A stretch of 64,000 nt of DNA, taken from the NCBI RefSeq assembly GCF_000226215.1, contig NZ_AGFF01000005.1:62001-126000 (forward strand). The letters run 5' to 3'. The stretch is from Dietzia alimentaria 72. GTDB taxonomy: Bacteria; Actinomycetota; Actinomycetes; Mycobacteriales; Mycobacteriaceae. Of this stretch, positions 14,999 to 22,615 are shown one piece after another; the first letter of the stretch is position 1; every line of letters begins with the position of its first letter. Both the position numbers and the translations under genes were made by a program. A model generated the notes under the pieces. It was not told the DNA's origin. It did no database searches and was given only the letters and a program-made list of their open reading frames with translations.

Positions 14999-15904
14999 GT
15001 GGGAAGAAGAAACCGAGACAACGCGCCCAAGTCCGGCGGCAACCGCCAGGCAAAGCTCGCCGCTCGCGCGGCCGAACGCGAGGAGATGAGCGTCGACCCG
15101 CGGCCCTTTGCCGGGTTCGCCGGTGAGTGCGACATGGTCGCCATGCGGGAGTTCGTCCCGTCGGCCACCGCCACCCTCACCACGACCGGTGGTCGCGAGG
15201 TCACGCTGGCCACGGTGCTGCCCGGCGCCATCGCCGGCCTGGTCCGCGACGGCGACCTGGGTGGCGAGGCGATAGTGGGGCTGCAGGTACAGGTCCACGG
15301 GCCCGACCCGGCCGCCGACCTGGCGTATGCGGTCGACTGGGCGACCCGCGCCGGCGGCGGGGAGACCCTCTCCACCGCGCATCCCGGCGAGGACACCCCG
15401 GCGCTGGCGGACGTGGTGGACAAGGACGCTCCGCTGGAGATCCGCGTGCACAACGATTTTGCGTGGTGGGTGGCAGAGGGCGTGGAGGTCGGTCCGGAGA
15501 TCGCGCAGGCGATCAAGAACGCCAACGACATCATGATGCCGACTGCGCGCGTCGACGCCGAGGGTATCGAGGCCGCGTGGTGGGTCGACGCGGGCGAGAA
15601 GGCGCACATCCGCTGGGTCCGCCCCGAGGACGAGGACGCGTTGTTCGAGGCGCTCGCGCGCGTCCACGCCGCCGGTGGACTGCACCTGGGCGAGGGGTCC
15701 CGGTTCGCCGGGTCGTTCCGCACGCACGGATTGCTGGTTCCGGTGTTCGACCTCGACCCGGAGATGCATCACCAGGAGTGGGCGCCGGGCCTCACCGAGC
15801 TCGACGCGCGACTGCGTGAGGCGCTCGCGACGGATGAGCCGCTCTCCTCCGATGAGCGGTCCTCTCGCGACGGCCTGCGCGCCCGCCAGGTCACCCTGCG
15901 CTGA
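14999..15904 (+). CDS. DUF5926 family protein
   Basis: Cytoplasmic protein of 301 residues with no known activity; family assignment is from recollection. The N-terminus is short and basic (MGRRNRDNAPKSGGNRQAKLAARAAERE) and may bind nucleic acid or anionic partners. The remainder is acidic and globular, with DPRPFAGFAGECDMVAMREFVPSA and the repeated EVGPEIAQAIKNAND / ARVDAEGIEAAWWVD segments. It contains no transmembrane helix or obvious catalytic motif. It follows the phosphodiesterase gene, but a separate promoter is suggested by the -10 box. Confidence 0.75.
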   Translation: MGRRNRDNAPKSGGNRQAKLAARAAEREEMSVDPRPFAGFAGECDMVAMREFVPSATATLTTTGGREVTLATVLPGAIAGLVRDGDLGGEAIVGLQVQVHGPDPAADLAYAVDWATRAGGGETLSTAHPGEDTPALADVVDKDAPLEIRVHNDFAWWVAEGVEVGPEIAQAIKNANDIMMPTARVDAEGIEAAWWVDAGEKAHIRWVRPEDEDALFEALARVHAAGGLHLGEGSRFAGSFRTHGLLVPVFDLDPEMHHQEWAPGLTELDARLREALATDEPLSSDERSSRDGLRARQVTLR

Positions 15905-15949
15905 CGGGGAGCGGGACGGCACGGTTCCCCGCGCTGCTGCGGCGGCCTC

Positions 15950-15955
15950 TAGGAT
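15950..15955 (+). promoter_or_regulatory. -10 box (TAGGAT) of the single-pass membrane-protein gene
   Basis: TAGGAT implies an mRNA start near 15962 and a leader of about 50 nt with GGAGG before the start codon. Confidence 0.4.
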
Positions 15956-16011
15956 CCACTCGGGCGCGGTGAACAGCCGCGCAGTTGTACGAGGTGGAGG
16001 GGGTGGGCCGC

Positions 16012-16950
16012 ATGACCGACGAGCCGAAGAATGACGACGACGAGTCAGCTGTCCCCCCGGAAGTAACCGTGCCGCCGTGGCTTCGTACCGGGCCCACGCC
16101 CGAACAGTCGATGGCCGGAACCGCCGAGCCCGGCAGGCCGTACAGGGCGGAAGGTCCCGCGGAGGGCGCGCGGGCCGACCCCGGGGTGCCGGAGCCGCGG
16201 CGGGAGGTCCCGCCCAACCGCATCACTCTGGACGCACGACGACGCGCTGATCAGCCGACTGCTGGTCCGGCCGGGCCTCCGCCCGGGCAGACCCCCGTGG
16301 CTGCACAGGAATCGGGCGTGAGCCCTGAGCGGGGGCCGGTGGACCGGAGTCCCGCCGGGCGGGGTGAACCCGATCCGTTGTCGCGATTGCGGTTGGGGGC
16401 CTCGTCGTCGACCCAGGGGGTTACCCCCGGTAGCCCGGTAGCGCCGACCACCGAGCCGAACCGACGTCCGTTGCGGATCGCGCTGCTGGCCGCGGCCGGA
16501 GTGGCGGTTCTCGGGGGCTCGGCCGTGCTCGGCTACGTCGTCACGCGCGGGGCCGCGAGCCCGGAGGCGCAGGAGTCGGCGGGGTGCATCGAGAGGGCGG
16601 AACCGGGCCGCGTTTCAGGCGCGGGCCCGGGCTCGCTTGACACCCCGGCCGAGACGGTGCTCGCGTTCGACCACGCCTACTACGCGGAGCGGTCGGCCGA
16701 GAAGGCCTTCGAGGCGGTCTCCCCGTCCAGCCGGATGACCGAGGAGCAGTTGCGCGTCGACGGCGTGGACGCGCTCGCGGAGGGCACTGGGCACTGTGTG
16801 CAGATCAGTGAGCTGTCGCCGACGCTGTTGGAGGTCGAACTGACCGAGTACCCGCCGGACGCGGACCCGGTGCTGATCCGCCAGCGGATACGGGTCGCCG
16901 AGAACCCTGACGGCACGTGGGGCATCGTCTCCATCACTCCCGCCGGCTGA
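16012..16950 (+). CDS. Single-pass membrane protein with NTF2-like exported domain
   Basis: Protein of 312 residues. Residues 1 to about 155 are hydrophilic, Pro/Gly/Arg-rich and cytosolic. One helix follows (IALLLAAAGVAVLGGSAVLGYVV-like, about 158-180). The exported C-terminal domain of about 125 residues (from ETVLAFDHAYYAERSAEKAF) resembles the Mce-associated or NTF2/lumazine-binding-like domains of actinobacterial envelope proteins, with paired Cys possible (SAGCIE and GHCVQIS). ATG 16012 was chosen from GGAGG upstream; GTG 16003 is an alternative. It is convergent with the LCP gene, which suggests but does not prove a cell-wall role. I cannot name a function. Confidence 0.7.
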   Translation: MTDEPKNDDDESAVPPEVTVPPWLRTGPTPEQSMAGTAEPGRPYRAEGPAEGARADPGVPEPRREVPPNRITLDARRRADQPTAGPAGPPPGQTPVAAQESGVSPERGPVDRSPAGRGEPDPLSRLRLGASSSTQGVTPGSPVAPTTEPNRRPLRIALLAAAGVAVLGGSAVLGYVVTRGAASPEAQESAGCIERAEPGRVSGAGPGSLDTPAETVLAFDHAYYAERSAEKAFEAVSPSSRMTEEQLRVDGVDALAEGTGHCVQISELSPTLLEVELTEYPPDADPVLIRQRIRVAENPDGTWGIVSITPAG

Positions 16951-16967
16951 CCGCCACACCGCGGTCA
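16948..16967. terminator. Perfect hairpin containing both stop codons of a convergent pair
   Basis: TGACCGC (16948-16954) pairs with GCGGTCA (16961-16967) over a 6-nt loop. The left TGA ends the plus gene; the right TCA is the stop of the LCP gene on the minus strand. Confidence 0.55.
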
Positions 16968-18419
16968 GGGTTCCGGGTCGAGGTACTCCTGCGGCGGCGT
17001 CTGGCCGTTGGCCACGGCATCAAAGAATGCCGAAGTGCTGGGGCCCCAGACGAGGTATGAACCCACGGATCCCGACTCCATGCCGTCGTGCGGGGCGGTC
17101 ACGGTCAGCGGGTCGCCCTTGAGCTTCCACATGACCGAGGCCAGGTTCCAGATGTGGTCGCCGGTGTCCACGGTGACGGCCTCGGCGGTCGACTCCAGCA
17201 GCGGGAACGCTTTGAACGGGTTGAGGAGATTCGACGGCTGCATGGTCTGGCGCATGAGCGCACCCAGGAACTGCCGCTGATTACGAACGCGCTGGAGGTC
17301 CTGCTCGGCGAATCCGTAGCGGGTACGGACAAATCCCAGGGCCTGCGGACCGGCCAGGGTCTGACAGCCGGGGGCCAGATCGAGACCGGCGAGTGGATCG
17401 TTGATCGGCTCGTCAATACAGAGGTCCACCCCGCCGATCGCGTCCACGACGCCGGCGAATCCCCCGAACCCGATCTCCGCGTAGTGGTCGATCCGCGCGC
17501 CCGTCTGCTGCTCGAGGGTCTGCGTGAGCAGGGGTGGGCCACCGAATGTGTAGGCCGCGTTGAGCTTGTTCTCCCCGTAGCCGGGAATGTCGACGAGCAT
17601 GTCGCGGGGCAGGGAGATGAGCAGGGTCTGGCCACCCCGGCGCGGCGTGTAGACCAGCATCATCGTGTCGGTGCGCTTACCGCCGGCGTCGGACTCCGAG
17701 CCGGTCGACAGCTGCGCCTGCTGCTCGGGTGTCAGCCCCTCACGCGAGTCTGTGCCCACGAGCAGTGTCAGAGTTCCGGGGCTGTTACCGACCCGGCCGG
17801 GGTAGTCCACGAGGGCGTCGATCCGCTGGAGTTTTGAGTCCGCCCACAGCGCGGTGACCACGCCCACGGTGAGAATCAGGATCAGCACCAGCCCGATGAT
17901 CCGCAGCGGCCCGACCCTGAACCTGCGGGGTGCGCGGGCGGGACGACGTGACCGGGGCGGCCTGGCGGGTGCCCCCGCGCGATCCCGCGGGCCACGACGG
18001 TCGACCGGCTGCCGGTAGGGGTCGCGCGCGTCGGTTCGGGCGCGGCCTACGGGCGGGGGTTCGTGGCGGGCCCGGGGATCACGGCGGTCCCGCGGGTCGC
18101 GTGCCGCGTACCGGGCGCGCTCCTCCGGAGTCAGGGGCTCGGGCTGCTGTCGCGGCTGGTATCCGGCGCGCTCGTCCGGGCGACCCGCCCCGCCTGCCGC
18201 CGCCCCACGACCTCGCGCGCGACGCGGATCGCGACCGGGATCGCGACCGGGATCGGGCCTGGGGGCCGAAGCGCCACGGTCCGCCGAGCGCGGGTCGCGC
18301 CGGGGTGCGGGGTCCCGTGGCACCCCGGGGTCGGCGTACCCACGGCGTTCGCGCGCGCGTCGCCGGAGTTCGGCGGCTTCCTCGGGAGTGAGGTGCCGGC
18401 GCCTTGGGTCGTCGGTCAT
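16965..18419 (-). CDS. LytR-CpsA-Psr (LCP) family cell-wall ligase
   Basis: Type II membrane protein of 484 residues. LCP enzymes attach polymers such as arabinogalactan to peptidoglycan by phosphotransfer from a polyprenyl carrier. The first about 165 residues are a disordered cytosolic region rich in Arg, Asp and Pro (DPGRDPGRDPRR-type repeats). One helix follows (IIGLVLILILTVGVVTALW). The LCP domain shows LLVGTDSREG, RTDTMMLVYTPRRGGQTLLI, SLPRDMLVDIPGYGENKLNAAY, DAIGGVDLCIDEPI and GFVRTRYGFAEQDLQRVRNQR, all family landmarks. ATG 18419 was chosen from MTDDPRRRHLTPEEA and the -10 box 8 nt upstream. The M. tuberculosis homolog lies in the equivalent region, as I recall. Confidence 0.92.
   Translation of the reverse strand: MTDDPRRRHLTPEEAAELRRRARERRGYADPGVPRDPAPRRDPRSADRGASAPRPDPGRDPGRDPRRARGRGAAAGGAGRPDERAGYQPRQQPEPLTPEERARYAARDPRDRRDPRARHEPPPVGRARTDARDPYRQPVDRRGPRDRAGAPARPPRSRRPARAPRRFRVGPLRIIGLVLILILTVGVVTALWADSKLQRIDALVDYPGRVGNSPGTLTLLVGTDSREGLTPEQQAQLSTGSESDAGGKRTDTMMLVYTPRRGGQTLLISLPRDMLVDIPGYGENKLNAAYTFGGPPLLTQTLEQQTGARIDHYAEIGFGGFAGVVDAIGGVDLCIDEPINDPLAGLDLAPGCQTLAGPQALGFVRTRYGFAEQDLQRVRNQRQFLGALMRQTMQPSNLLNPFKAFPLLESTAEAVTVDTGDHIWNLASVMWKLKGDPLTVTAPHDGMESGSVGSYLVWGPSTSAFFDAVANGQTPPQEYLDPEP
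18226..18255. repeat. 12-bp tandem repeat within the LCP gene
   Basis: GGATCGCGACCG occurs at 18226-18237 and 18238-18249, followed by a partial third unit. It encodes the GRDP repeats on the minus strand. Confidence 0.7.
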
Positions 18420-18427
18420 GGGATCGG

Positions 18428-18433
18428 ACTCTA
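18428..18433 (-). promoter_or_regulatory. -10 box (TAGAGT) of the LCP gene
   Basis: TAGAGT on the minus strand ends 8 nt before ATG 18419 with no Shine-Dalgarno, so the mRNA is probably leaderless. Confidence 0.45.
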
Positions 18434-18490
18434 CTTGCCCGCCCGTCCGTACGGCTGGCCCCACCGCGCTGCGGAGTCGAGTGTCACAAC

Positions 18491-18508
18491 CCGCTCGCGG
18501 CCGAGCGG
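18491..18508 (-). terminator. Hairpin just after the CPBP gene
   Basis: CCGCTCG (18491-18497) pairs with CGAGCGG (18502-18508) over a 4-nt loop, a few bases beyond the CPBP stop. Possible weak terminator. Confidence 0.4.
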
Positions 18509-18511
18509 TGG

Positions 18512-19363
18512 TCAGAGCCAGGACAGGTGTGGTGCGAGCAGCGCGTAACCGAGAAACGCCACCACGTCCAGAAGCGTGTGCGCGAGGATGAGTGGCCACA
18601 ACCGGCGGGTCCGCATCCACCACAGTGCAAAGACGAGCCCCATGGCGAGATTGCCCAGCCCTCCGCCGAAGCCCTGATAAAGGTGGTACGAGCCACGCAG
18701 CAGGGCGGTCGCGAACAGGGCGGCGGCGGGCGGCACCCCGAGCTGGCGCGCACGCACGAGCAGGTAGCCCACCACGAGGATCTCCTCGGCGGCCCCATTG
18801 CCCGCCGCGGCCAGCACCAACACGATCGGTCGCCACCACGTCTCACCCAGCCCCGATGCCGCGACCTGCAGGTTGAGCCCCGCCGCGACCGCGCCCACGT
18901 ACAGCGCCAGCCCGGGGATCCCGATCACGGCCGTCAGGGCCAGGCCGGCGCACACCTGTCGGACTGGACGGTCGCGCACGAGCCCCACCGCCCGCGTCCC
19001 GATCCCGGTGTGGGCAAGCAGCACCAGCGGCAGCAGCGCCCACGCGAGCAGCCGCACCACGCCGAGCAGTTGGTAGGCCAGGTCGAGCCAGGAATGCGTG
19101 GATCGTGACACGTTGAGCGAGGCGGTCTGGTCGGCGAGGTCCTCCGGGGCGATCAGCGCGGACGTCAGGTCGAGGACGGCGTAGGCGCCGGACAGGCCGA
19201 AGGTCACCAGGAGTACGACGACGACCTCGGCCATCAACAGTCGGCGGACACGTGGATCGGTGACCGGGGTGAATCGCCGGGCGTAGTGCGTCAGTGCCGA
19301 ACGCGGGGACAGGGCCCGCGCCAACCCGCCGTTCGGCGGGGCGGGGGTCGTGGAACCGCTCAC
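18512..19363 (-). CDS. CPBP-family intramembrane metalloprotease-like protein
   Basis: Multi-pass membrane protein of 283 residues with about eight hydrophobic segments. The CPBP (Abi, type II CAAX-protease-like) motifs are present: GAAEEILVVGYLLVRARQLG, holding the paired Glu, and later SYHLYQGFGGGLGNLAMGLVF and LILAHTLLDVVAF with the two His-containing helices. The usual Arg after EExxx is not in its canonical place, so catalysis is uncertain. GTG 19363 overlaps the stop of the upstream gene (GTGA), which indicates coupling to the membrane-anchored protein before it. Its substrate is unknown. Confidence 0.85.
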   Translation of the reverse strand: MSGSTTPAPPNGGLARALSPRSALTHYARRFTPVTDPRVRRLLMAEVVVVLLVTFGLSGAYAVLDLTSALIAPEDLADQTASLNVSRSTHSWLDLAYQLLGVVRLLAWALLPLVLLAHTGIGTRAVGLVRDRPVRQVCAGLALTAVIGIPGLALYVGAVAAGLNLQVAASGLGETWWRPIVLVLAAAGNGAAEEILVVGYLLVRARQLGVPPAAALFATALLRGSYHLYQGFGGGLGNLAMGLVFALWWMRTRRLWPLILAHTLLDVVAFLGYALLAPHLSWL

Positions 19364-20052
19364 TCGGCCAGCCGGATGTCGTTGACGATCCGGTCCATCC
19401 ACCGGGTACCGGGGGTGGACTGCTGCTCGGTGGTCACGTAGGCCACCCACCAGCGGCGTCCCTCGGAGCCGAAGACCGCTGCGTAGACCAGCCCGCCGAC
19501 ATCGGAGGCCGCGGGATCGTCCGAGACCACGACGTACGAGATGGCTGCGCCCTCGCCCGCCTTATTATCGATTTCCGTGACGCGCTTCTCGTCGCGCAGA
19601 CCGCTGATACCCAGGACGTACTGCTGCACGGTCTCGGCGAGCGCGGTGGCGGCGCCCTGGTTGTCGGAGATCGCCGCGGCGGCAATGCCCGGATCGAGGG
19701 TGCCGGCCAGGATGCGGGTGGTCAGGGCGCGACCGGTGCCCACGGGGGCCAACCGGACGGTGCCCAGTTCCGGTTCACCGAACGCGCGCCACCCCACCGG
19801 GATCGAGATCTGCAACCCGGAGGCCTCGTCCGTGTAGTGGGCACCGGCCAGGGTCGAGTCCCGCGGCAGCACGGAGGCGGGGTCGGTGGCCACGGTCAGG
19901 ACCAGCAAGGCGGCCAGAAGCGCCAGCGCCACATAGATCGTCTTCGGGCCGCGCTTCTCCTCGGGAGTGAGGTGCGAGGCGTCGTCGGCGTCGTCGGGTG
20001 CTGGGGTGTAGTCGGCCGCGTATTCGGGGCCATCGGAGTCGTCGGAACCCAT
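19360..20052 (-). CDS. Membrane-anchored exported protein of unknown function
   Basis: Protein of 230 residues. An acidic N-terminal tail (MGSDDSDGPEYAADYTPAPDDAD) is followed by KRGPK and one helix (TIYVALALLAALLVLTVA, about residues 37-54), which puts the rest outside. The exported domain of about 170 residues has SGLQISIPVGWRAFGEPELG, a start seen in PsbP-like or lipoprotein domains, and ends with WWVAYVTTEQQSTPGTRWMDRIVNDIRLAE. I do not recognise the family. ATG 20052 is set by a TACTCT box 8 nt upstream; 20070 is an earlier option. Translationally coupled to the CPBP gene. Confidence 0.7.
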   Translation of the reverse strand: MGSDDSDGPEYAADYTPAPDDADDASHLTPEEKRGPKTIYVALALLAALLVLTVATDPASVLPRDSTLAGAHYTDEASGLQISIPVGWRAFGEPELGTVRLAPVGTGRALTTRILAGTLDPGIAAAAISDNQGAATALAETVQQYVLGISGLRDEKRVTEIDNKAGEGAAISYVVVSDDPAASDVGGLVYAAVFGSEGRRWWVAYVTTEQQSTPGTRWMDRIVNDIRLAE

Positions 20053-20060
20053 CGGTGGAG

Positions 20061-20066
20061 AGAGTA
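20061..20066 (-). promoter_or_regulatory. -10 box (TACTCT) of the membrane-anchored protein / CPBP operon
   Basis: TACTCT on the minus strand ends 8 nt before ATG 20052. It lies only 14 nt from the opposite-facing box at 20081. Confidence 0.45.
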
Positions 20067-20080
20067 GCAACGCGCGGGTG

Positions 20081-20086
20081 TAGACC
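20081..20086 (+). promoter_or_regulatory. Possible -10 box (TAGACC) of the hypothetical gene at 20094
   Basis: TAGACC ends 7 nt before ATG 20094. The last base is C rather than T, so the call is tentative. Confidence 0.3.
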
Positions 20087-20093
20087 TGAGGTC

Positions 20094-20645
20094 ATGACGG
20101 TCTCACTCGAACTCCTCGCCCGTGGGCCCTCCCGGCCGGACCTTCTGCAGGACCTGGTTGTGGCGGAGGGTCCCCTCGACGCGCCCCTCGTTGCCACACT
20201 GGCCCGCTGGTCGGTTCCGGCCCCCGTGGCCGTGGACGCCGATCCCGGGATCGGGCTGGCGGGACTCGACGCGGTGGGGGGCGTCCTCACCGCCGGCTCA
20301 GCGGCCGTGATCGACGTGGTCCCCGGACTGGCCGGGCCGGGCCCCGCCGAGGATCGATTGGTCGATCTGCTGGCCGTGGCCGCGCATTCCGGTGTCGGGT
20401 TCGGCTCCGGACTGGTGCCGCGTTGCGCTGACGCCGGGCAGGTGTGGTCACTGTTGTCCGGGGCGGTGGCCGCCATGACCGGCGCGGACGTCCGGGCCGC
20501 ACTCGCCACGCCGGATCCGGCCCGGCTGGTGGCCCTGTCGAGGTCTGCGCGGGAAGCGATCCGCGACGTGGTGACGTGCGTCGTCGTGCCTGCGGACAAC
20601 GCCGAAGCGATCGCCGCGGCCCTGGCATCCGCCGACGGTCCCTGA
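20094..20645 (+). CDS. Hypothetical cytoplasmic protein
   Basis: Protein of 183 residues with no family I recognise and no membrane helix or signal peptide. It is rich in Ala, Val, Leu and Asp, with segments such as VAVDADPGIGLAGLDAVGGVL and DRLVDLLAVAAHSGVGFGSGLV that suggest an alpha/beta fold. Codon usage is high-GC3 and normal for the region, so it is very likely translated. ATG 20094 is the first start compatible with the promoter layout; the longer reading from 19998 would run into the opposite gene. It ends about 20 nt before pheA, which has its own -10 box. Confidence 0.6.
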   Translation: MTVSLELLARGPSRPDLLQDLVVAEGPLDAPLVATLARWSVPAPVAVDADPGIGLAGLDAVGGVLTAGSAAVIDVVPGLAGPGPAEDRLVDLLAVAAHSGVGFGSGLVPRCADAGQVWSLLSGAVAAMTGADVRAALATPDPARLVALSRSAREAIRDVVTCVVVPADNAEAIAAALASADGP

Positions 20646-20652
20646 CGCTGGC

Positions 20653-20658
20653 TAGTCT
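20653..20658 (+). promoter_or_regulatory. -10 box (TAGTCT) of pheA
   Basis: TAGTCT ends 7 nt before GTG 20666 with no Shine-Dalgarno, implying a leaderless start. Confidence 0.5.
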
Positions 20659-20665
20659 TGTCGTC

Positions 20666-21598
20666 GTGGTCACCGTCGCCTACCTCGGCCCTCCCGGCAC
20701 GTTCACCGATGCCGCCCTGCACCGACTCCGCACCGACGGACTCACCGCGGGTCTGCTCACCGACGCCGAGGCCGTGCCCGCGGCAACCCCCGACGAGGCT
20801 CTGGCCATGGTCCGAGCGGGCACGGCCGACTACGCGTGTGTGCCGTTCGAGAACTCCGTGGACGGCACCGTCAACCCCACCAGCGATGGCCTGGCGGTGG
20901 GGGAGCGGCTCCAGATCTTCGCCGAGACCGAGCTTGACGTGGTGTTCTCCATCCTGGTCCGGCCCGGTGTCAGCCCCGACGACGTAAGGGTCCTGCGGAC
21001 GCACCCGGTGGCCGCCGCGCAGGTACGGCGCTGGGTGGGTGTGAACCTCCCGCGCGCCCACATCGAGACCACCTCCTCCACGGCGGCGGGGGCGGAGGAG
21101 GTGGCCGCCGGAACGGCCGACGCCACCGCCGCTCCCGCCCGCGCGGGCGAGATCAACGGGCTCGTCCCGCTCGCCGCCGACGTGGCCGACGTGGGCGGCG
21201 CCCGAACCCGCTTCGTCCTGGTGGGACGGCCCGCCCGGCCACCCGCGCGCACCGGCAGCGACCGGACCTGCGTGATCTTCGGTCTACCCCACCAGCCCAA
21301 CGCGCTGGTGCAGGCGCTGACCGAACTGTCCATCCGCGACATCGATCTCACGCGCATCGGCTCCAGGCCCACTCGTGTCGCACGGTTCACGTACCTGTTC
21401 CATGTGGACCTGGTGGGGCACATCGACGACCCGGTGGTCGCCGAGGCGCTCGTCGCGCTGCGCCACCGGACCGCTGACCTTCGGTTCCTCGGCTCCTGGC
21501 CCGTGGCCGACGGCGGCGATACCGGGTCGCGCCCGCCGGACCGCACCGACGAACTGGCCTGGCTCGAGGGTCTGCGCCGCGGTGAGAGTTCCTCATGA
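20666..21598 (+). CDS. pheA: Prephenate dehydratase
   Basis: Enzyme of 310 residues that converts prephenate to phenylpyruvate, the committed step to phenylalanine. The periplasmic-binding-like catalytic domain begins VTVAYLGPPGTFTDAAL, includes VPFENSVDGTVNPT, and has the TRFVLVG motif near residue 180, whose Thr and Phe are catalytic. The C-terminal ACT domain (about 195-285, CVIFGLPHQPNALVQALTEL) binds phenylalanine for feedback control. It is not fused to chorismate mutase, as is usual in actinobacteria. GTG 20666 follows from the -10 box. Its stop overlaps the next gene (ATGA). Confidence 0.95.
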   Translation: MVTVAYLGPPGTFTDAALHRLRTDGLTAGLLTDAEAVPAATPDEALAMVRAGTADYACVPFENSVDGTVNPTSDGLAVGERLQIFAETELDVVFSILVRPGVSPDDVRVLRTHPVAAAQVRRWVGVNLPRAHIETTSSTAAGAEEVAAGTADATAAPARAGEINGLVPLAADVADVGGARTRFVLVGRPARPPARTGSDRTCVIFGLPHQPNALVQALTELSIRDIDLTRIGSRPTRVARFTYLFHVDLVGHIDDPVVAEALVALRHRTADLRFLGSWPVADGGDTGSRPPDRTDELAWLEGLRRGESSS

Positions 21599-22227
21599 GT
21601 GCCCGCCTGCACCTCGTCCGCCACGGGCAGACCCCCTCCAATGTCGCCGGCGCGCTCGACACCGCGCTACCCGGGGCTCCGCTCACCGAACTGGGGCGCG
21701 ACCAGGCGCGAACGGTGGGGGCGCAACTCGCCGACTCGGGGATCTCCCCGTCGGTCATCATGAGTTCCCGGGCAGACAGGGCGCGCGAGACCGCCGGACT
21801 CATCGCCGAGGCCATGGGCCTGGACACACAAGCCGTCCCCGGGGTGCACGAGGTGCAAGCCGGTAGCTACGAGATGCAGACCGGTGCCGAGGCGTTGTTG
21901 GCCTATAACCGGGTCGTGCGCGACTGGCTTGAGGAGGGCGATCTCACCTCCTCGCTTCCCCGTGGCGAGAGCGCGCTGGATGTGCGGGAACGGGCCATGC
22001 CGCTGGTCTCCGAACTGCGCGAGTCCTACCTCGACAACGGCATCGACGTGGTGCTGGTGGTGCACGGCACGCTCATGCGGATGATGGCCGTGTTCGCCGG
22101 AGCCGTGCCCTCCCAGTGGGCGCTGACCAACCGGATACCCAATTGCGGCGTGATCGAACTGGCCCCCGACGGCGGGGGCTGGTCCTGCGAACGGTGGGGC
22201 GATCACCCGGGTCGGCCGCGGTTCTGA
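21595..22227 (+). CDS. Histidine phosphatase / phosphoglycerate mutase-like protein
   Basis: Cytoplasmic phosphatase of 210 residues of the histidine phosphatase (GpmB-like) superfamily. It has the phosphohistidine motif LVRHGQTPSN at residues 7-16, SRADRARETAGLIAE, a Glu-rich middle, and VVLVVHGTLMRMM with the second His. The substrate is not given by sequence; in mycobacteria the equivalent gene follows pheA. ATG 21595 overlaps the pheA stop by 4 nt, so it is co-translated with it. A link to aromatic amino-acid synthesis is only inferred from this coupling. Confidence 0.9.
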   Translation: MSARLHLVRHGQTPSNVAGALDTALPGAPLTELGRDQARTVGAQLADSGISPSVIMSSRADRARETAGLIAEAMGLDTQAVPGVHEVQAGSYEMQTGAEALLAYNRVVRDWLEEGDLTSSLPRGESALDVRERAMPLVSELRESYLDNGIDVVLVVHGTLMRMMAVFAGAVPSQWALTNRIPNCGVIELAPDGGGWSCERWGDHPGRPRF

Positions 22228-22230
22228 CGG

Positions 22231-22273
22231 TGGGGCCCAGGGTCTGACTCTGCTGTCGACCGGGTCAGCCCCA
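22231..22273. terminator. Possible bidirectional hairpin between convergent genes
   Basis: TGGGGC (22231-22236) pairs with GCCCCA (22268-22273), with an inner GGTC/GACC pair. The internal loops make it weaker than the other hairpins. Confidence 0.35.
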
Positions 22274-22615
22274 GCCGAGTTCGTGCAGGGTCTCCTCGTC
22301 GATCCCGAAGTGGTGGGCGATCTCGTGGATCACCGTCACCGCGACCTCGTGCACCAGCTGCTCCTCGGACGAGCAGAAGTCGCTCAGTGCATCCCGGTAG
22401 ATCGTGATGGTGTCCGGTAGGAACCCCGAGTAGGTGGTGTCACGCTCGGTGAGCGCGACCCCCTCGTAAAGACCCAGGAGGTCCGGCTCGTCCGGATTGC
22501 GGTCGGCGATGAGGACCACGACGTTGTCCATCGCCCGGAACAACGCGTCCGGCACGGAGTCCAGGGCGTCGTCGACCAGTTGCTCGAACCGTTTCTCGTC
22601 GACCTCGAGGCTCAC
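22265..22615 (-). CDS. Small zincin-type metallopeptidase family protein
   Basis: Cytoplasmic protein of 116 residues with a zinc-binding HExxH motif extended by Gly: VTVIHEIAHHFGIDEETLHELGW, near the C-terminus. It belongs to the small predicted metalloprotease family found across actinobacteria (mycobacterial counterpart next to the septum-formation gene). The N-terminal part (FEQLVDDALDSVPDALFRAMDNVVVLI) is a conserved helix-strand unit. Activity has not been shown. It overlaps the preceding gene by 4 nt (ATGA), so the two are translationally coupled. Confidence 0.85.
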   Translation of the reverse strand: MSLEVDEKRFEQLVDDALDSVPDALFRAMDNVVVLIADRNPDEPDLLGLYEGVALTERDTTYSGFLPDTITIYRDALSDFCSSEEQLVHEVAVTVIHEIAHHFGIDEETLHELGWG

